64,000 nt of DNA from Argopecten irradians (GCF_041381155.1 NC_091147.1:33374909-33438908), one strand, 5' to 3'; shown: positions 1 through 12,082, counted from the stretch's first letter. The notes: generated from the sequence alone by a model not told the origin. Numbers and translations: made by a program.

Positions 1-212
1 ATTTAGAAAAGTACTATTTCTTTATTCATCAACTATTTTAAATATATTTCATCAACCAAAAACTAATTTATTGTTAAAATTAAAACAGGCTAGATTCCTT
101 TGATGTTATTAACATATTTGAAAAAAATCTTTGTTGCATGTTTATATTTTATTTAGTTCGGTACCAAAAAATATATTGATGTTAAATTGTAAGTGAATAT
201 TTGTGTTTTTAG

Positions 213-1591
213 CTGGTACTGGGTTCTTCTTTGGTGGAGGAAGCAGTCCTGCTGCTGGTATGTCTCCTCAGATGACACCATGGCAACAAGGTGCCACCCC
301 AGCCTACGGCACGGCATGGTCACCCGGGTTTGGTAGTGGTATGACACCAGGAGCGGCTGGATTTTCTCCCTCGGGAGCCAGCGAGAGTGGTTACAGTCCT
401 GGATATAGTCCTGCATGGTCGCCACAACCAGGCTCACCTGGATCACCAGCCAGTCCTTACATACCTAGTCCAGCTGGAGCCCTGTCACCTAGTTACTCGC
501 CAGCTTCTCCGGCATATGTGCCGTCATCTCCAGCTGTCACGCCTCAAAGCCCCGGATACTCTCCGACAAGTCCTTCCTACTCGCCTACAAGTCCAGGGTA
601 TTCTCCAACGTCGCCAAATTACAGCCCAACAAGCCCATCGTACTCCCCAACCTCACCTTCCTACAGCCCCACATCCCCCTCCTATTCCCCGACCAGTCCC
701 TCTTACTCCCCAACAAGTCCATCCTACAGTCCAACCAGTCCATCGTATTCACCAACTTCCCCGTCTTACTCCCCAACAAGCCCGTCATACAGTCCAACCT
801 CCCCCTCCTACAGTCCTACAAGTCCCTCGTACTCACCTACAAGCCCCTCTTATTCCCCAACCTCACCCTCCTATTCGCCTACCAGTCCTTCCTATTCCCC
901 AACCAGTCCTAGTTACAGCCCTACATCTCCCAGTTATTCCCCAACCTCCCCAAGCTATTCTCCCACCTCTCCAAGTTACTCCCCAACCTCGCCATCCTAT
1001 TCCCCTACAAGTCCATCTTACTCCCCAACCAGCCCCTCCTATAGCCCCAGCTCTCCCAGCTACTCTCCTTCCAGTCCTAGCTACAGCCCCAGTAGCCCTA
1101 GTTATTCCCCAAGCAGTCCGAAATACAGCCCAACCAGTCCCTCATACTCCCCTACCAGTCCTTCATATTCCCCAAGTTCTCCCCAGTACTCGCCTAGCTC
1201 CCCGCAGTATTCTCCCTCCTCACCGAACTACTCCCCAACAAGTCCTTCCTATTCTCCTAGTAGCCCCAAATACAGTCCAACCTCCCCAACCTATTCGCCA
1301 ACCTCCCCGAAATACACACCTACGTCCCCCGAGTACAGCCCTAGTTCCCCTAACTACAGCCCTGGTTACTCATCCATGTCCCCAACAAGCCCTGGATACT
1401 CCCCAGCAAGTCCTTCCTATTCCCCAACAAGCCCTAAATATTCCCCAGCTAGTCCAACATACTCCCCCAGCAGCCCAAAGTATACACCTACAAGTCCAAC
1501 GTACACACCTGGGACGGCGACATCAACGACGCCCAAGTACTCCCCGACTAGCCCGGCGTACTCGGCTGCTGATGACAGTGATGAAGACTAG
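213..1591 (+). CDS. POLR2A: RNA polymerase II largest subunit RPB1, last coding exon (C-terminal domain)
   Basis: This exon encodes the C-terminal end of the catalytic subunit of nuclear RNA polymerase II. It starts after a splice acceptor (AG at 211-212 behind a T-rich tract) and the reading frame is already open, so the earlier exons lie left of the window. The first ~95 residues are the RPB1 linker, recognisable by [27 protein letters not shown] and [14 protein letters not shown], close to the animal RPB1 linker. About 47 heptads follow from base 494. Heptads 7-26 (620-1039) are 20 consecutive perfect YSPTSPS units. Later units carry S, K, Q, N, T or E at positions 4 or 7, with two irregular spacers near the end. 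The protein ends in the acidic tail AADDSDED before TAG. Vertebrate RPB1 has 52 heptads, so the length is typical. The CTD is phosphorylated by CDK7 and CDK9 and recruits capping, splicing and 3'-end factors. Heptads with identical protein sequence use many different codons, so the repeat is old and kept by selection. Confidence 0.97.
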
Positions 1592-2605
1592 ACACCAGGC
1601 TAGGGACTTGTGAACAGTGGATGTGTGCTTCAGTCTGTTGTTTAGTATTGACATCAATGTTTTTTGACATGTGCCATTGTTAAAAATTTAAGGGCAAGAC
1701 ATATCAAAGAAAAATGACTAAACAGCCAGACATGTAAGATTCAAAAGTCTGAAGGGACTTTAAACTGGAACAATGTGTAGAGGAACTGAACTTTGTAATC
1801 ATTGTTAATGAAAGTGAAAAGTATCGGACTGAAAAATCTTCGAGAGATTTGCAAATTAAGTAATCTGATATGATAATGGAAGATATCGATGGACACCACG
1901 TGCAAGCTTTGAAGATGTGTATATGTTATTCAGGAAGCAAAAATAATGAGAAAGTAGAGGTTATATATATTTTAATTCTGAGATATTACATCATGGTAGT
2001 GTGAAGTGTGGATGTTGTAAGTGAATAATGTTGATCATATTGATCTCATCTCATTTTATATATATATCAACCATTTATATCAACCATTTATATCATACAA
2101 ACTCGTACATCATGATCATGTTCGAGTGCTGTTGTGCAAAAACTGTATATTATGTTGTTATTATCATGATTGAACAATCTACTGTTCTTGTACTAATTTT
2201 AGCGGTATTCTAATTTTAACGCTGTTCGTGCTAACATCTTTGCGCTAATTTAGCGCTAAAATTTTCTGTATAGACATGTACATAGTGAGATGTAGTGGTT
2301 GCATAAATTTAAGATTATGCTAAGAATTCAATTACCTTTTAGAGCGCTAAAATTCGGGTTCGCTAATTTAAGTACATGTTCAGTATATCATATTGTCGTC
2401 GAGTTCATTTTATGTGAAATGTCATAAATCCAAAAACACATTCTCTAGAATACAATTTTGCATAGGCTGGAAGAATTCTAATGTAGATGTGGATATGTAA
2501 GAATAATATCCTACAGACATGTTGCTTTTAAGAGTATATATTATTTCACAACTCTGGAATGTCTAGTTGAAGCAGGCCTGTACAATAAAGATGTAATTTT
2601 TATTT
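1592..2605 (+). other. POLR2A: POLR2A 3' untranslated region
   Basis: This AT-rich, non-coding stretch runs from the POLR2A stop to just past the first good poly(A) signal. It contains tandem TATATCAACCATT-like microrepeats near 2060-2090 and several GCGCTAA motifs between 2215 and 2370, which may be a small embedded repeat. The 3' boundary is inferred from the AATAAA only. Confidence 0.6.
2584..2589 (+). promoter_or_regulatory. Poly(A) signal AATAAA, probable POLR2A 3' end
   Basis: A canonical AATAAA lies about 990 bases after the POLR2A stop and is followed by a T-rich stretch. It is the first canonical hexamer I find after the stop codon. Use of later signals cannot be excluded. Confidence 0.55.
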
Positions 2606-3433
2606 GAAACGTCCATATAAACTCATTCATCCCTGAAATTTCATGATGAACTGGTCTAGTCTTTTATTTAGAATGGTCTAAATGCATCTTCAGGGGTGCA
2701 CGAGTTAAAATTTTCTATGCTGGTTAATTAACAATATGTGTTGAAAGATTTGTAACTCTAGACTTTAATAGATGTTTCCTGTTACATATGCATTGTAAGC
2801 TTAATGATTTAAACTTTTCATCATGATAAATTGAATATTTGTTGAAATTGAGTATATTAGAATCTGTTACAATATAGGTTTTAAGTCATGTGGAATTACC
2901 AGCTCTTTTTCGTTGTGTCATTTGGTTGAATGGTTAACATCATTATTTTTTCTCGCACAAAGTAACAAAAAAAAGTCTGCTAATAAGGGTAGATTACTCA
3001 AAAAGGGCAGATAACTCACACAAGGCCAGATATCTTAGTTTTCAATGTTTGTGAGTGTAATATTTGATGTTCATAAAGGAATGCAAGTGAGTGAGTGGCC
3101 GCTGGTTTGTTGTACAGTGTATATAATAGCAAGAGAAACCAATATTGTAGTTTACTTGTGTTTGGTATTGGGTAACCTTTCCCATTTAGTATAATACTAA
3201 ACAGGTGTGTATGTGCCTGTAAGATTGCTTGGCAAGAATGATGTACAGAAAAAGTATAAAAATATTTGTTTAATGTCGATGAGGAATTGAGTGATCTAGC
3301 TGGAGATAAAAATAATGATATCTGTGTATTGAGAAAGGGAGAAAGTACCAGTGTGCATGCCACTGTTACTGAAAATATTTGACATTGTGTTTGTAATTGA
3401 AGATTCATTAAGTTTTCATTTACCTTTTGACCT
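2606..3433. other. Intergenic, nothing recognised
   Basis: This is AT-rich sequence without a supported gene. A 130-codon open frame on the - strand (3016-3408) has no recognisable domain and low-complexity composition, so I do not call it. Confidence 0.5.
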
Positions 3434-3778
3434 ACCGTATTTGTTGTAATTAGCGCCAGGGACGCTTAAATAATTGTAACAAAGGGGGCTTATTTATGAA
3501 CCAAAATTTAAGTTGTGGACGAAAAAAGTCTACAACATATGAAATCTTTCTGTTTTCATGGTACATTAATCCGTTACAGTAAACATGCATATGCCTTTTA
3601 TCCTCATCATGTTGTGATGACATGTTAAAGACTTGCATGTTCTTGTAATATGGGTAACAATGCTAATGTTAGAGGCATCATATGTTGTAAAATTGTTAAA
3701 TCCTTGGAAAGGGGGTGTTTATACAACTTCAACTCTTCTCTAGAAAAGGAAAGGGGTGCCAATTACGGCGAATATGGT
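3434..3778. mobile_element. MITE with about 25-bp terminal inverted repeats
   Basis: The left end begins ACCGTATTTGTTGTAATTAG (from 3434) and the right end finishes with the near-complement GCCAATTACGGCGAATATGG (to 3777). The inverted repeats are imperfect but clear over about 25 bp, and TA-rich sequence flanks both ends. No transposase is encoded in the 345 bp. A similar terminus (CCGTATTT...TAATTAGCGCC) is familiar from non-autonomous DNA transposons of molluscs; that family link is from memory. Confidence 0.6.
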
Positions 3779-5034
3779 GGTAGTAGTAGAACGCTTCTGT
3801 CTGAATATGTGGGTGTTTTCAATGACATTTTGAACTTGTATATGAAAAGATTATTTTGCTGAGGCAAAACATTTTTATAAAAAAAAAATTTCATTCATGT
3901 CAATTTTAAATAATTGTGAAAAGGTCAATTCTGCCTCAAAATTACAAAATGTAAAGTGAAGTCACGCAAAAAAAAAGAAGAAAAAATCAGCTCAAATAAT
4001 AGCTTAAAATAGGGTGTATTGCGAGACCAAACTTGTACTTGTGTGAAAGCTCCTTATGAATATACAAGAAAAGGGGAACAGAAATATTTTTTTCTGATAA
4101 AAAAACTACAACAAAGCATGGGAAGCACAGATATTTCAAAGAAAATTTTATGTTGTAAATAGACATAATTTATTTCAATCATATTTGGTGACCAAGTATT
4201 TCATCAATTCAAAGTTTTGAGTGAAAGTTGCTTTGATCAGCTTTAAAATATGTTTACTTGAAGAGGAAAAAAAACCCACATATTTTGCAATTAATGCTGT
4301 TAATTTTACATTGTGTTTTTGATTTTGATGTCGGTTAAACCCTACAATATGATGTCCAAAATGGAAATTGGCATTGTTTTATTTACAGAAAATTGTTATT
4401 TCGGAAATGCAAGAATATGGAAAATTCTGAGATCAGGAAAGATAATTTTACCCATCATCTGGTTTAATTATGAATTTGCCTTTTTCTTTATTTTGCGTTT
4501 TGTGAACAACTTCAGAAGAAAATAAAAAAGAACAAAAATCCTTGCATCTTTATCTGTTATATTGGCTTTGTAACTTGCCTTTTGAGTGGGCCTATGGAAT
4601 TACTTTGGTGCATATATTGGTTACGGTTTTCCGTAACATACAGTAGGTTTCGCCAAAGGAAATATTAAGACTACGAAATTGAAATTTATCCTGTACATAG
4701 ATATAATCTTCAGATCATTTTTCATTAATACATCGAACGATATGGGTGGTCAGTTGCCTAGCTTGACCAGGAAAATACTCCTCTAAAAATAGAGTGAAAT
4801 CAAGCTTTACATAGAACATGACGTATATTTTTCCAAAACAAGGCCGCATCAACAAAGTCAGATAGCAGTGAAAGTGTTGCAACGGCATGTTCAGTAAAAA
4901 ATTAACAACATTAAATCGAAGTGCGATGGACTGTATACATATATCATCTAAAACACTTCATGCTACTTACATACGCTCGCTAGCTTAGTACATCAAACAT
5001 ATAACTAGTTATACAGGGCAAACCTGTTCAGAGA
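3779..5034. other. Intergenic, nothing recognised
   Basis: AT-rich sequence with A-runs at about 3880 and 3970 and a small palindrome at about 4620-4640 (GGTTACGGTTTTCCGTAAC). No coding capacity is supported. Confidence 0.45.
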
Positions 5035-6475
5035 ATCTATACCTGGGCTCAGCGCCATCTTCCAGCTATCTCTGGACTCCGGCAAATTACCAACAACTGG
5101 CTGAAGGCAAACATCACTAGTTTACAATATCTCTGAAAATTACAGACCCATATCCCTTACCTGCATGTCGTGTGAATCACAACTCATCATCACCATGGAA
5201 GACCTACTGCACTCGCACGATAGTAATACACAAACAGACTGTGCCATCCTTGATTTTTCCAAAGCTTTCGACACTGTTTCACACAAGAAACTGCTACACA
5301 AACTGAAATCTTATGGATTAGATGGGCCAATCCACTCATGGCTATCCCACTTTCTAACTGCAAGATCTATGCAAGTAGTCCTTGATGGAGTCCAATCCAA
5401 ATCAGTGTCGGTGGACTCGGGGGTCCCACAGGGTACGGTACTAGGACCAATGTTGTTTCTATGTCATATCAACGACCTCCCTGATTGTGTCCAATCACAA
5501 ACACGACTGTCTCCTTTATAGGAAGATAGGATCGCACAACGACCATGTAATCCTACAACAAGACAGACGTTAAACACCTGGAAACCTGGGCTAACACATG
5601 GGGTATGAAGTTTGACGCTAAGAAATGCTATATGCTAAGTATTAGACAAAAGACCACCACTTCTACAACTTGGACAATACCATCCTCCAACAGGTGCGAT
5701 CAAATCCATACTTAGGACATGAAATGGCACCAACATATAACCAACATATCCAAAAGAAGGAACCTACGCAGCCGTCCTCAATCTAGTAGGCGTAGCGCAT
5801 ATGTTGGACTAGTAAGACCAATATTAGAGTACGGATCAATAGTATGGGACCCATATTACCAAAATGACTTCAATACCCTAGAGCATATACAGCACCGTGC
5901 AGCAAGATTCATCACGGGAGACTACAGATCCAACAATATAGGCTGTGTAACAACAATGCTGAACAATCTGGACCTACCACCATTAGAGGTCAGACGTCGA
6001 CACAACAGACTCATATATCTATACAGGGTCGTGGAGGGGTTAGTGCCAACTATAACTCCATCAGATTATCTTATACCAAAAAAACAGGGAAGACAAATTA
6101 CTGCTAAGAACCTATGTGACTTTAATTCCACCAACATCGTTCATAGATCTATATGTAACAACGACAGAGGCTTCAGAGTTAAATCGTCAAAGACTGACCA
6201 GTACAAGAACTCATTCTTTACTAGGAACTATACTAGATTGGAACCACCTGGGAAATAGTTTAGTTCATTGTAGAAGTATCGAGGCATTCGGATCAATACT
6301 CGAAACGCGCGACTAAACCACCTCCATTGCTCTCATTCACCCGCTGCAAGATTACCAGTTTTGGGATATAGCGGCGTAACCCATAAAGATACAGTTAGTC
6401 TGCCGCTGTATGTGCGCTGGCATATGTGTTGAAATTTAACTCCCAAGTGGTCACGAGTCCAAACAGAATCCGGGC
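5035..6475 (+). mobile_element. CR1-like LINE, 5'-truncated and decayed reverse-transcriptase fragment
   Basis: This is the 3' part of a non-LTR retrotransposon. Conceptual translation starts with IFQLSLDSGKLPTT and ENYRPISLT, runs through RT motif A (AILDFSKAFDTVSHKKLL, about 5245-5300) and motif B (SGVPQGTVLGPMLF, about 5418-5460), then loses the frame. The segment that should carry the YADD motif is missing: QTRLSPL runs straight into LYRKIGSHNDH. The C-terminal part is readable in another frame (5719-6258: EHIQHRAARFITGDY, NNLDLPPLEVRRRHNRL, YKNSFFTRNYTRLE) and the original stop is at 6314-6316 (LETRD then TAA). About 160 bases of 3' UTR follow. At least three frame breaks and an internal deletion make it inactive. 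The SKAFDTV and RAARFITG style places it in the CR1/L2/jockey-like group; clade assignment is by eye. Confidence 0.8.
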
Positions 6476-6487
6476 AAGTTCCGCTTG
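6476..6487. repeat. Target-site duplication, left copy (AAGTTCCGCTTG)
   Basis: The same 12 bases occur directly after the A-rich tail of the LINE at 10199-10210. At least 10 bp (GTTCCGCTTG) are independent of the tail. Matching direct repeats at both ends are the signature of target-primed reverse transcription and fix the element at 6488-10198. Confidence 0.85.
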
Positions 6488-9400
6488 GACGGAACATCTA
6501 TGATGTTCTATCGGACGACAGCGAGTTTGGTGACAACACATTTATCGCCACCAAACAACCTACTTCAAGTGGTCCTGTCGGTCCGACAAATTATCCTCAG
6601 GGACCAACATAGAGACAAACACTATCATACAATGGAACATACGCGGATTTTACGGGTGACTTTAACGGTCATAATAGCCTCTGGGGCTCCTCAGGCACTG
6701 ACGATAGAGGTAGACGTATCGAAGAGTTTATTAATAAAAACAGCTTATGTCTTTATAAAACCAATGTCCCAACATATTTACACCCTGCCTCTGGCTCGCT
6801 TACCCACATTGATCTATCGTTGTGCCATCCATCAATTCATCTGGATTATGATTGGATGGTCAACGATGATCTTTGTGGGAGCGATCACTTTCCAATTATA
6901 CTTAAAAACATAGGGTCACCAAAACTTGAGGAGCCTATTCCTCGTTGGAATCTACATAAGGCGGACTGGGTTCAATTTAAAAAATTTGTGCGCAGAGGAG
7001 CTCATCGAGGTTAAATTTTTGAACCTCGATGACCCCATTAAAATTTTCACAGAAGCGCTCACTTCTATCGCTACAAAAACCATACCAAAATCCGTGCCAA
7101 AACCTACAAAGTTTCGTCTCTCAAATGATTCATTTATCAATAGATCTGGTAGAAATTCCGCTCTGAGGCAGTACTTGGCTTCGCCAACCGTCTCAAACTA
7201 TAACAATTTTAAAATTTGGAGAGCAAAAGCTCGAAGGTCTATCAAATCCGACAAGAAAAGAACGTGGAAAGAGAACGTCTCAAAAATTAATTCCAATACA
7301 TCTTCGAAGAAAGTTTGGGAAATGATTGGTAAAATCAGTGGGAGAAGAAAAGCAACACCATCCTCCAACCTCATTAACAAAAATGAAATATTTTCTTCTA
7401 AATCCGACATAGCTGACGCCTTTGCCAAAAATTTTGCTAAAAATTCATCCGTCAAAAATCATTCCAAAAAATTTCAAAAGTTTAAAAAAGAAAAAAAAGA
7501 GACGTCTTGATTTTAAATCCTCCAATAGTGAAAGTTACAATAGGCCTTTCGAGATACCAGAATTGCTCGAGTCCCTTGAGAAATCAAAGGACTCGGCAGC
7601 TGGACCAGACGAAATGCCATATATGTTTTTAAAACAATTACCAGACTCTTCACTAAAATGTCTTTTAACTATATTTAATCAAGTTTACTCTTCTGGCAAA
7701 ATTCCCGAGTCTTGGAAGGAATCTACTATTATACCCCTTCCCAAGCCCAAGAAAGATGCTACTGATGCCAATAACTATCGTCCTATTTCATTGACGAGTT
7801 GTATTTGTAAAACTCTAGAACGTATGATAAATACTAGATTAGTTTGGTTCCTGGAATCAAACAATATTTTAAGTCCTTTGCAAAGCGGCTTTAGAAACCG
7901 CAGGGGAACGATAGACCACTTAGTTAGACTAGAAACATTTATACGAGAAGCATTTGCCAAGAAAGAACATCTTGTGGCCGTATTCTTTGACCTTGAAAGG
8001 GCATACGACACAACTTGGCAATATGGAATCATGAACGATCTCCATGATATCGGTATACGTGGTAATTTGCCAAAGTTTATTTCAAATTTTATATCTGACA
8101 GGCATTTCAAAGTTCGAACGGGTTCAACTTATTCAGAAACAGAAACACAGGAGATGGGCGTCCCTCAGGGTGGTATCCTGTCCGTCACACTTTTGGATTA
8201 AAAATTAACAGCATAACTAAATGTCTTGGCCAATTTACGGAAGGGTCTCTATTTGTGGATGATTTCTTGATCTGTTACAGATAAAAAAACATGCACACTA
8301 TAGAACGACAACTACAACAATGTTTAGGCAAATTACAAAATTGGGCTGACGAAAATGGCTTTAGATTTTCAAGATCAAAAACTGTCTGTATGCACTTCTG
8401 TCAAAAACGAAAACTGCACAATGATCCTGACCTCACACTCAATGGAATTAAAATTCCAGTAGTTGAACAAACTAAATTTCTTGGACTAATATTTGATTCG
8501 AAACTGTCCTTTGTTCCACATATCAAACATCTGAAGGATAAGTGCTCGAAGGCGCTGAACATTCTACGAGTTCTTTCCCATTCTAATTGGGGTGCAGACC
8601 GTGAAATGCTTCTACGTATCTATCGGGCACTTATTAGATCAAAACTTGACTACGGCTCTATTGTCTATGGATCAGCTCGCAGCTCCTATCTACAGATGCT
8701 TGACCCTATACAGAATCAGGGACTGCGTCTCGCACTTGAAGCTTTTCGAACAACACCTGTGAAGAGTCTCCATGTGGAAGCTAATGAGCCATCTCTAGAC
8801 GATCGACGAAAGAAATTATCCTTACAGTATGCTGCTCAACTGAAATCCAACCCCGAATATCCCGCATTTAACCTTGTATTCAATCCACAACATCAAGAAA
8901 TATTTACACAAAATTAAAAGCTCATACCAACATTTGGCATCAGAATTTCAAAATTGTTGCTGGAACTTAATATAAATTTCGACACCATTGACGAGTACAC
9001 CGTATCGGATGTACCACCATGGCTCATTCAAACAACTGATATCAATTTATCTCTACATGAGAGGGCAAAATCCAGTGCATTACCCGAAGAACACAAATCC
9101 TCCTTTCGGGAGTGCATTAGGGCTTTCCCTGACCATGTTCAGAACTACACTGACGGATCAAAAGATGGTGATAATGTTGCTGCTGTTCATCTAATCACTG
9201 CTCCTCTATCCAACTCCCGGATGTTGCCTCCATTTTCTCTGCGGAAGCATGTGCTATCGGTCTGGCGCTTGGCCATATCGAAGAACACCGCATTGAAAAG
9301 GCAATTATCTGTTCCGACTCTCTTTCGGTTCTTCAGGCTTTGAAATCAAGAAACCCTAGAAACACATTAACCCAAAATCTTTTGATCCGAACATTTCGAT

Positions 9401-10198
9401 TGTCTTCTAAAACTCAAATTACTTATCTCTGGATTCCCAGCCATGTGGGTATAAAGGGAAATGAAAAGGCCGACAAAGCAGCTAAGACTGTTCTTCGCCT
9501 AGCACAAACACATTTGAAACTACCATACACCGACATCAAACCTTACATTCAGTCAGCCATTAAACACCATTGGCAACAAAGGTGGTCTACCGAAACAAAC
9601 AATAAACTGTTTAAAATACAACCTACACTTAATCCTAACCTGTCCAGTCGGAGAGACCGCAGAGAGGAAGTTGTTCTCTCTCGGCTCCGAATTGGACAAA
9701 CATATTTTACACACTCCTATTTATTGAGAGGGGAGGATCCTCCTACATGCCATGCATGTGATTCTCCTCTCACAGTGGAGCATGTTTTATTGCATTGTAT
9801 TGATTTTAAACACATACGAGATAAGTACTATGATGTCTCCGACATGTACACTTTGTTTCATGCCGTGAGACATAATCGTATTTTCAATTATCTCAAAGAG
9901 ATAGGTATTTTAAACAAAATATGAACGTTTTCTCATCATATCATCGTATCAACTCAACATTTCATCGTTTCATCAGCATTGTGCATGAGTTTTCTCATGT
10001 GTTTTAGCCAAAACTATTTTATCCCATGCAAACTTTTTTTTTATCAAATAAACGTTTACAATCTGTGTTTTAGTCCTTACTTGCCTTTTCTTACCCTGAT
10101 CTTTTATTCTGATATTAATGCATGACTTGTAATGTTTGGCCCTGAATGACCTTAGTTGTCGATGGGCCGTAAAACTCAAACAAACAAAAAAAAACCAA
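6488..10198 (+). mobile_element. I/Nimb-like LINE with RNase H, nearly complete ORF2 but internally deleted and frame-broken
   Basis: The copy begins inside the end of ORF1 (IYDVLSDDSEFGDNTF, then TAG at about 6609). The start of ORF2 overlaps it (NIETNTIIQWNIRGFY, from about 6606). A deletion jumps into the second half of the apurinic endonuclease (GDFNGHNSLWGSSG at 6655, then SLTHIDLSL and CGSDHFPI). The RT domain follows: NYRPISLTSCICKTLERM, SPLQSGFRNRRGTIDHL, the VFFDLERAYD motif, GVPQGGILS and an FVDD active site at about 8252-8263. The thumb region includes QTKFLGLIFDSKLSFVPHI. RNase H is present (YTDGS at about 9146, FSAEACAIGLALG, ICSDSLSVLQAL, WIPSHVGIKGNEKAD) and a CCHC-type finger (CHACDSPLTVEHVLLHC) precedes the stop at 9922-9924. 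A 3' UTR of about 260 bases ends in a CAAACAAACAAAA tail. At least five frame breaks make it inactive. RNase H downstream of RT is typical of the I superfamily; Nimb is the best guess because it is common in molluscs. Confidence 0.88.
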
Positions 10199-10210
10199 AA
10201 GTTCCGCTTG
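10199..10210. repeat. Target-site duplication, right copy (AAGTTCCGCTTG)
   Basis: Direct copy of 6476-6487 immediately after the LINE tail. The first two A's could belong to the tail. Confidence 0.85.
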
Positions 10211-10629
10211 AGATGTGGCTTCTGTTTCTTCTTTTGCTACATGCCATCTCTGAATTTCATTCGCTAGAGATATAATAGGGTGCTACCGATTCCATTCTAA
10301 TTCCCCCCCCCCTTTGTTGCCGATTCAGATACTTTTTTTCTCTCACACGCTTTCGTTCAGCCATTTTATTTACTTTTAGTGCGTAACAATGCACAATCTA
10401 TCACAGCTTCATTTCCATACTATTCTGTCTGGCTGACAATCGTAATAAATCAAGGATTTCCTTCAATTTTGCATTCAAGACACATTTATTCAATCTCATA
10501 CGCATAAAGAAATTAAATTGAGGTATTTTAATGTGTTTTTTCATCTTTTCTTCCGTTTATCGGATTTTACAAAAAAATATTTATTTGGTGAAGCGAAACC
10601 TACCTTTAATTATGAGATAATTGTTATCC
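10211..10629. other. Unannotated spacer
   Basis: No gene is supported. A C-run lies at about 10303-10312. Confidence 0.45.
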
Positions 10630-11395
10630 CCTTCTTTCACCGAAACGGGGGGATATTAATATGGGTCTGTCCATCCTTCTGTCCGTCTGTAACGTTTGGA
10701 TTCCGTGCAAAAACTGCCACAAATCTGCTCTGACACCTGTCCCGAAAGGCCGGTGAGCTTATGTCGTGGTGCGTCGTCCGTCCGCCAAAATTTCCCTTAA
10801 ATCGCTTCTTGACATACAGTTCTGCATGGATTGTAACCAAATTTGATCAGAAACATCATTGAGGAAGTGGAATACTGTTTGTATAAATTTTGGCTCTGAC
10901 CCTCCGGGGGCAGGAGGGGCGGGGCCCAATAGGGGAAATAGAGGTAAATCCTATAAATTGCTACTAGTCCTAGAGTTCTGCAGGGATTGAAACCAAATTT
11001 TGCCAAAAGCATCCTTGGGGGAAGGGGAATAAAGTTTGTATAAATTTTGGCTCTGGCCCTCGGGGGCCCAATAGGCGAAATAGAGGTTAATCCTATAAAT
11101 TGCTTAGTCCTAGAGTTCTGCATGGATTATAACTAAATTTGACCACAAAAACATCCTTGGGGGAAGTGGAATAGTTGGCTCTGATCCTCCGGGAGCAGGA
11201 GTGGCGGACCCAATAGAGGAAATAAAGGTTAATGCTATAAATTGGTGCTGATCATAGAGTCCTGCAGAGATTGAAACCAAATTTGGCCAAAAACATCCTA
11301 GGGGGAAGGAGAACAGATTTTGTATAAATTTTGGCTTTGACCCCCTGGAGCAGAAAGAGTGGGATCAAATAGGGGAATCGGTCTTTTCAAGAAAG
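10630..11395. repeat. Composite repeat with four degenerate 140-156 bp tandem units
   Basis: The left part (10640-10800) is GATATTAATATGGGTCTGTC-type sequence with CTGTCCGT microrepeats. It leads into tandem units that each contain TTCTGCATGGATTGTAACC-like, CATCCTTGGGGGAAG, TTTGGCTCTGACCCTCCGGG and CCTATAAATTGCT segments. The TTCTGCA or TCCTGCA anchor occurs at 10820, 10976, 11116 and 11260, giving spacings of 156, 140 and 144 bp. I associate this composite with interspersed repeats of mollusc genomes. No open reading frame is maintained. Confidence 0.7.
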
Positions 11396-11399
11396 GTTT

Positions 11400-11766
11400 A
11401 ATTTATCTACCCATATATCCATTCTAGCTCGCATGCACATTCTCTCCCTTGACACCGACTCACTTCTGGCCTTCGGCTGAGCGCTTGCCCTGTGAGGAAA
11501 GCTCTGGGTCTCCTGCTTACCGTTCAGCATTAAGAGAGCGAGATAATTAGTTCGCCCGTTGTCAGTAAATGGTGACCGGGTGGGATGTGTTGCTTGGTCT
11601 CTTCGGCAAAATGTTTCAGTGATATAGCACTATCGAAAGGGCTAGAGTTCTACTATAAGAACACACCACTTATATATAACACAGTTTCCCGAAACACGCA
11701 CAACGGGAGTCTGTCCTCAAATCACCCTCGCTTTTAAGATGTTAATATCAACCAAACCAAACCAAA
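11400..11766 (+). mobile_element. SINE-like bivalve element, copy 1
   Basis: Blocks shared with the copies near 33.0 and 34.2 kb include CAGCATTAAGAGAGCGAGAT, CCGTTGTCAGTAAATGGTGA, GACCGGGTGGGATGTGTTGC and CAGTGATATAGCACTATCGA. The element ends in a variant of GTCCTCAAATCACCC...GTTAATATC and an ACCAAACCAAACC tail at 11751-11766, as a LINE-mobilised SINE would. No clear pol III boxes are seen in this copy, so SINE is a likely rather than proven label. Confidence 0.65.
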
Positions 11767-11813
11767 ACTATTATCACAAAACAATTGTTTCGTTTTTGTG
11801 TAGTTCGTATGGC

Positions 11814-12082
11814 ATTTTATCACATAACCAGCCTAATATCCAGTGATTTCGCCCGTGTATTATTTTTGCATATGTCACTAGTGTTATATGACCTGGAGCG
11901 TTTTTCATTGGCTGGAAATTCATTGTGACGTCAGACAAAAACAATAAAATGACGTCAGGAAAAATGACGTGACGTCAGGATTACGAGGACAGTGGGACAA
12001 AATGGCGGCCTCTGCTGGATTTTTGGAATACATTTTGACGTGAAATATTATTTTTTATGTAGGTATTTGTAGATATGTGATA
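11814..12082 (+). repeat. Dispersed repeat with TGACGTCA motifs, copy 1
   Basis: This stretch matches 16710-16935 in the same order: CACATAACCAGCCTAATATC/CACATAATTCGTCTGATATC, CCAGTGATTTCGCCCGTG, TTTTTGCATATG, CATTGGCTGGAAA, GCGGCCTCTGCTGGATTT, then ATGTAGGTATTTGTAG. The element type is unknown. It carries three GACGTCA sites and ends against a long hairpin. Confidence 0.6.

Noticed and set aside
153-1613. Other long open frames over the POLR2A CTD, both strands
   Set aside because: They are shadow frames of the heptad repeat. The RPB1 frame is unmistakable.
3016-3408. 130-codon open frame on the - strand
   Set aside because: No recognisable domain, low-complexity composition and no transcription signals.
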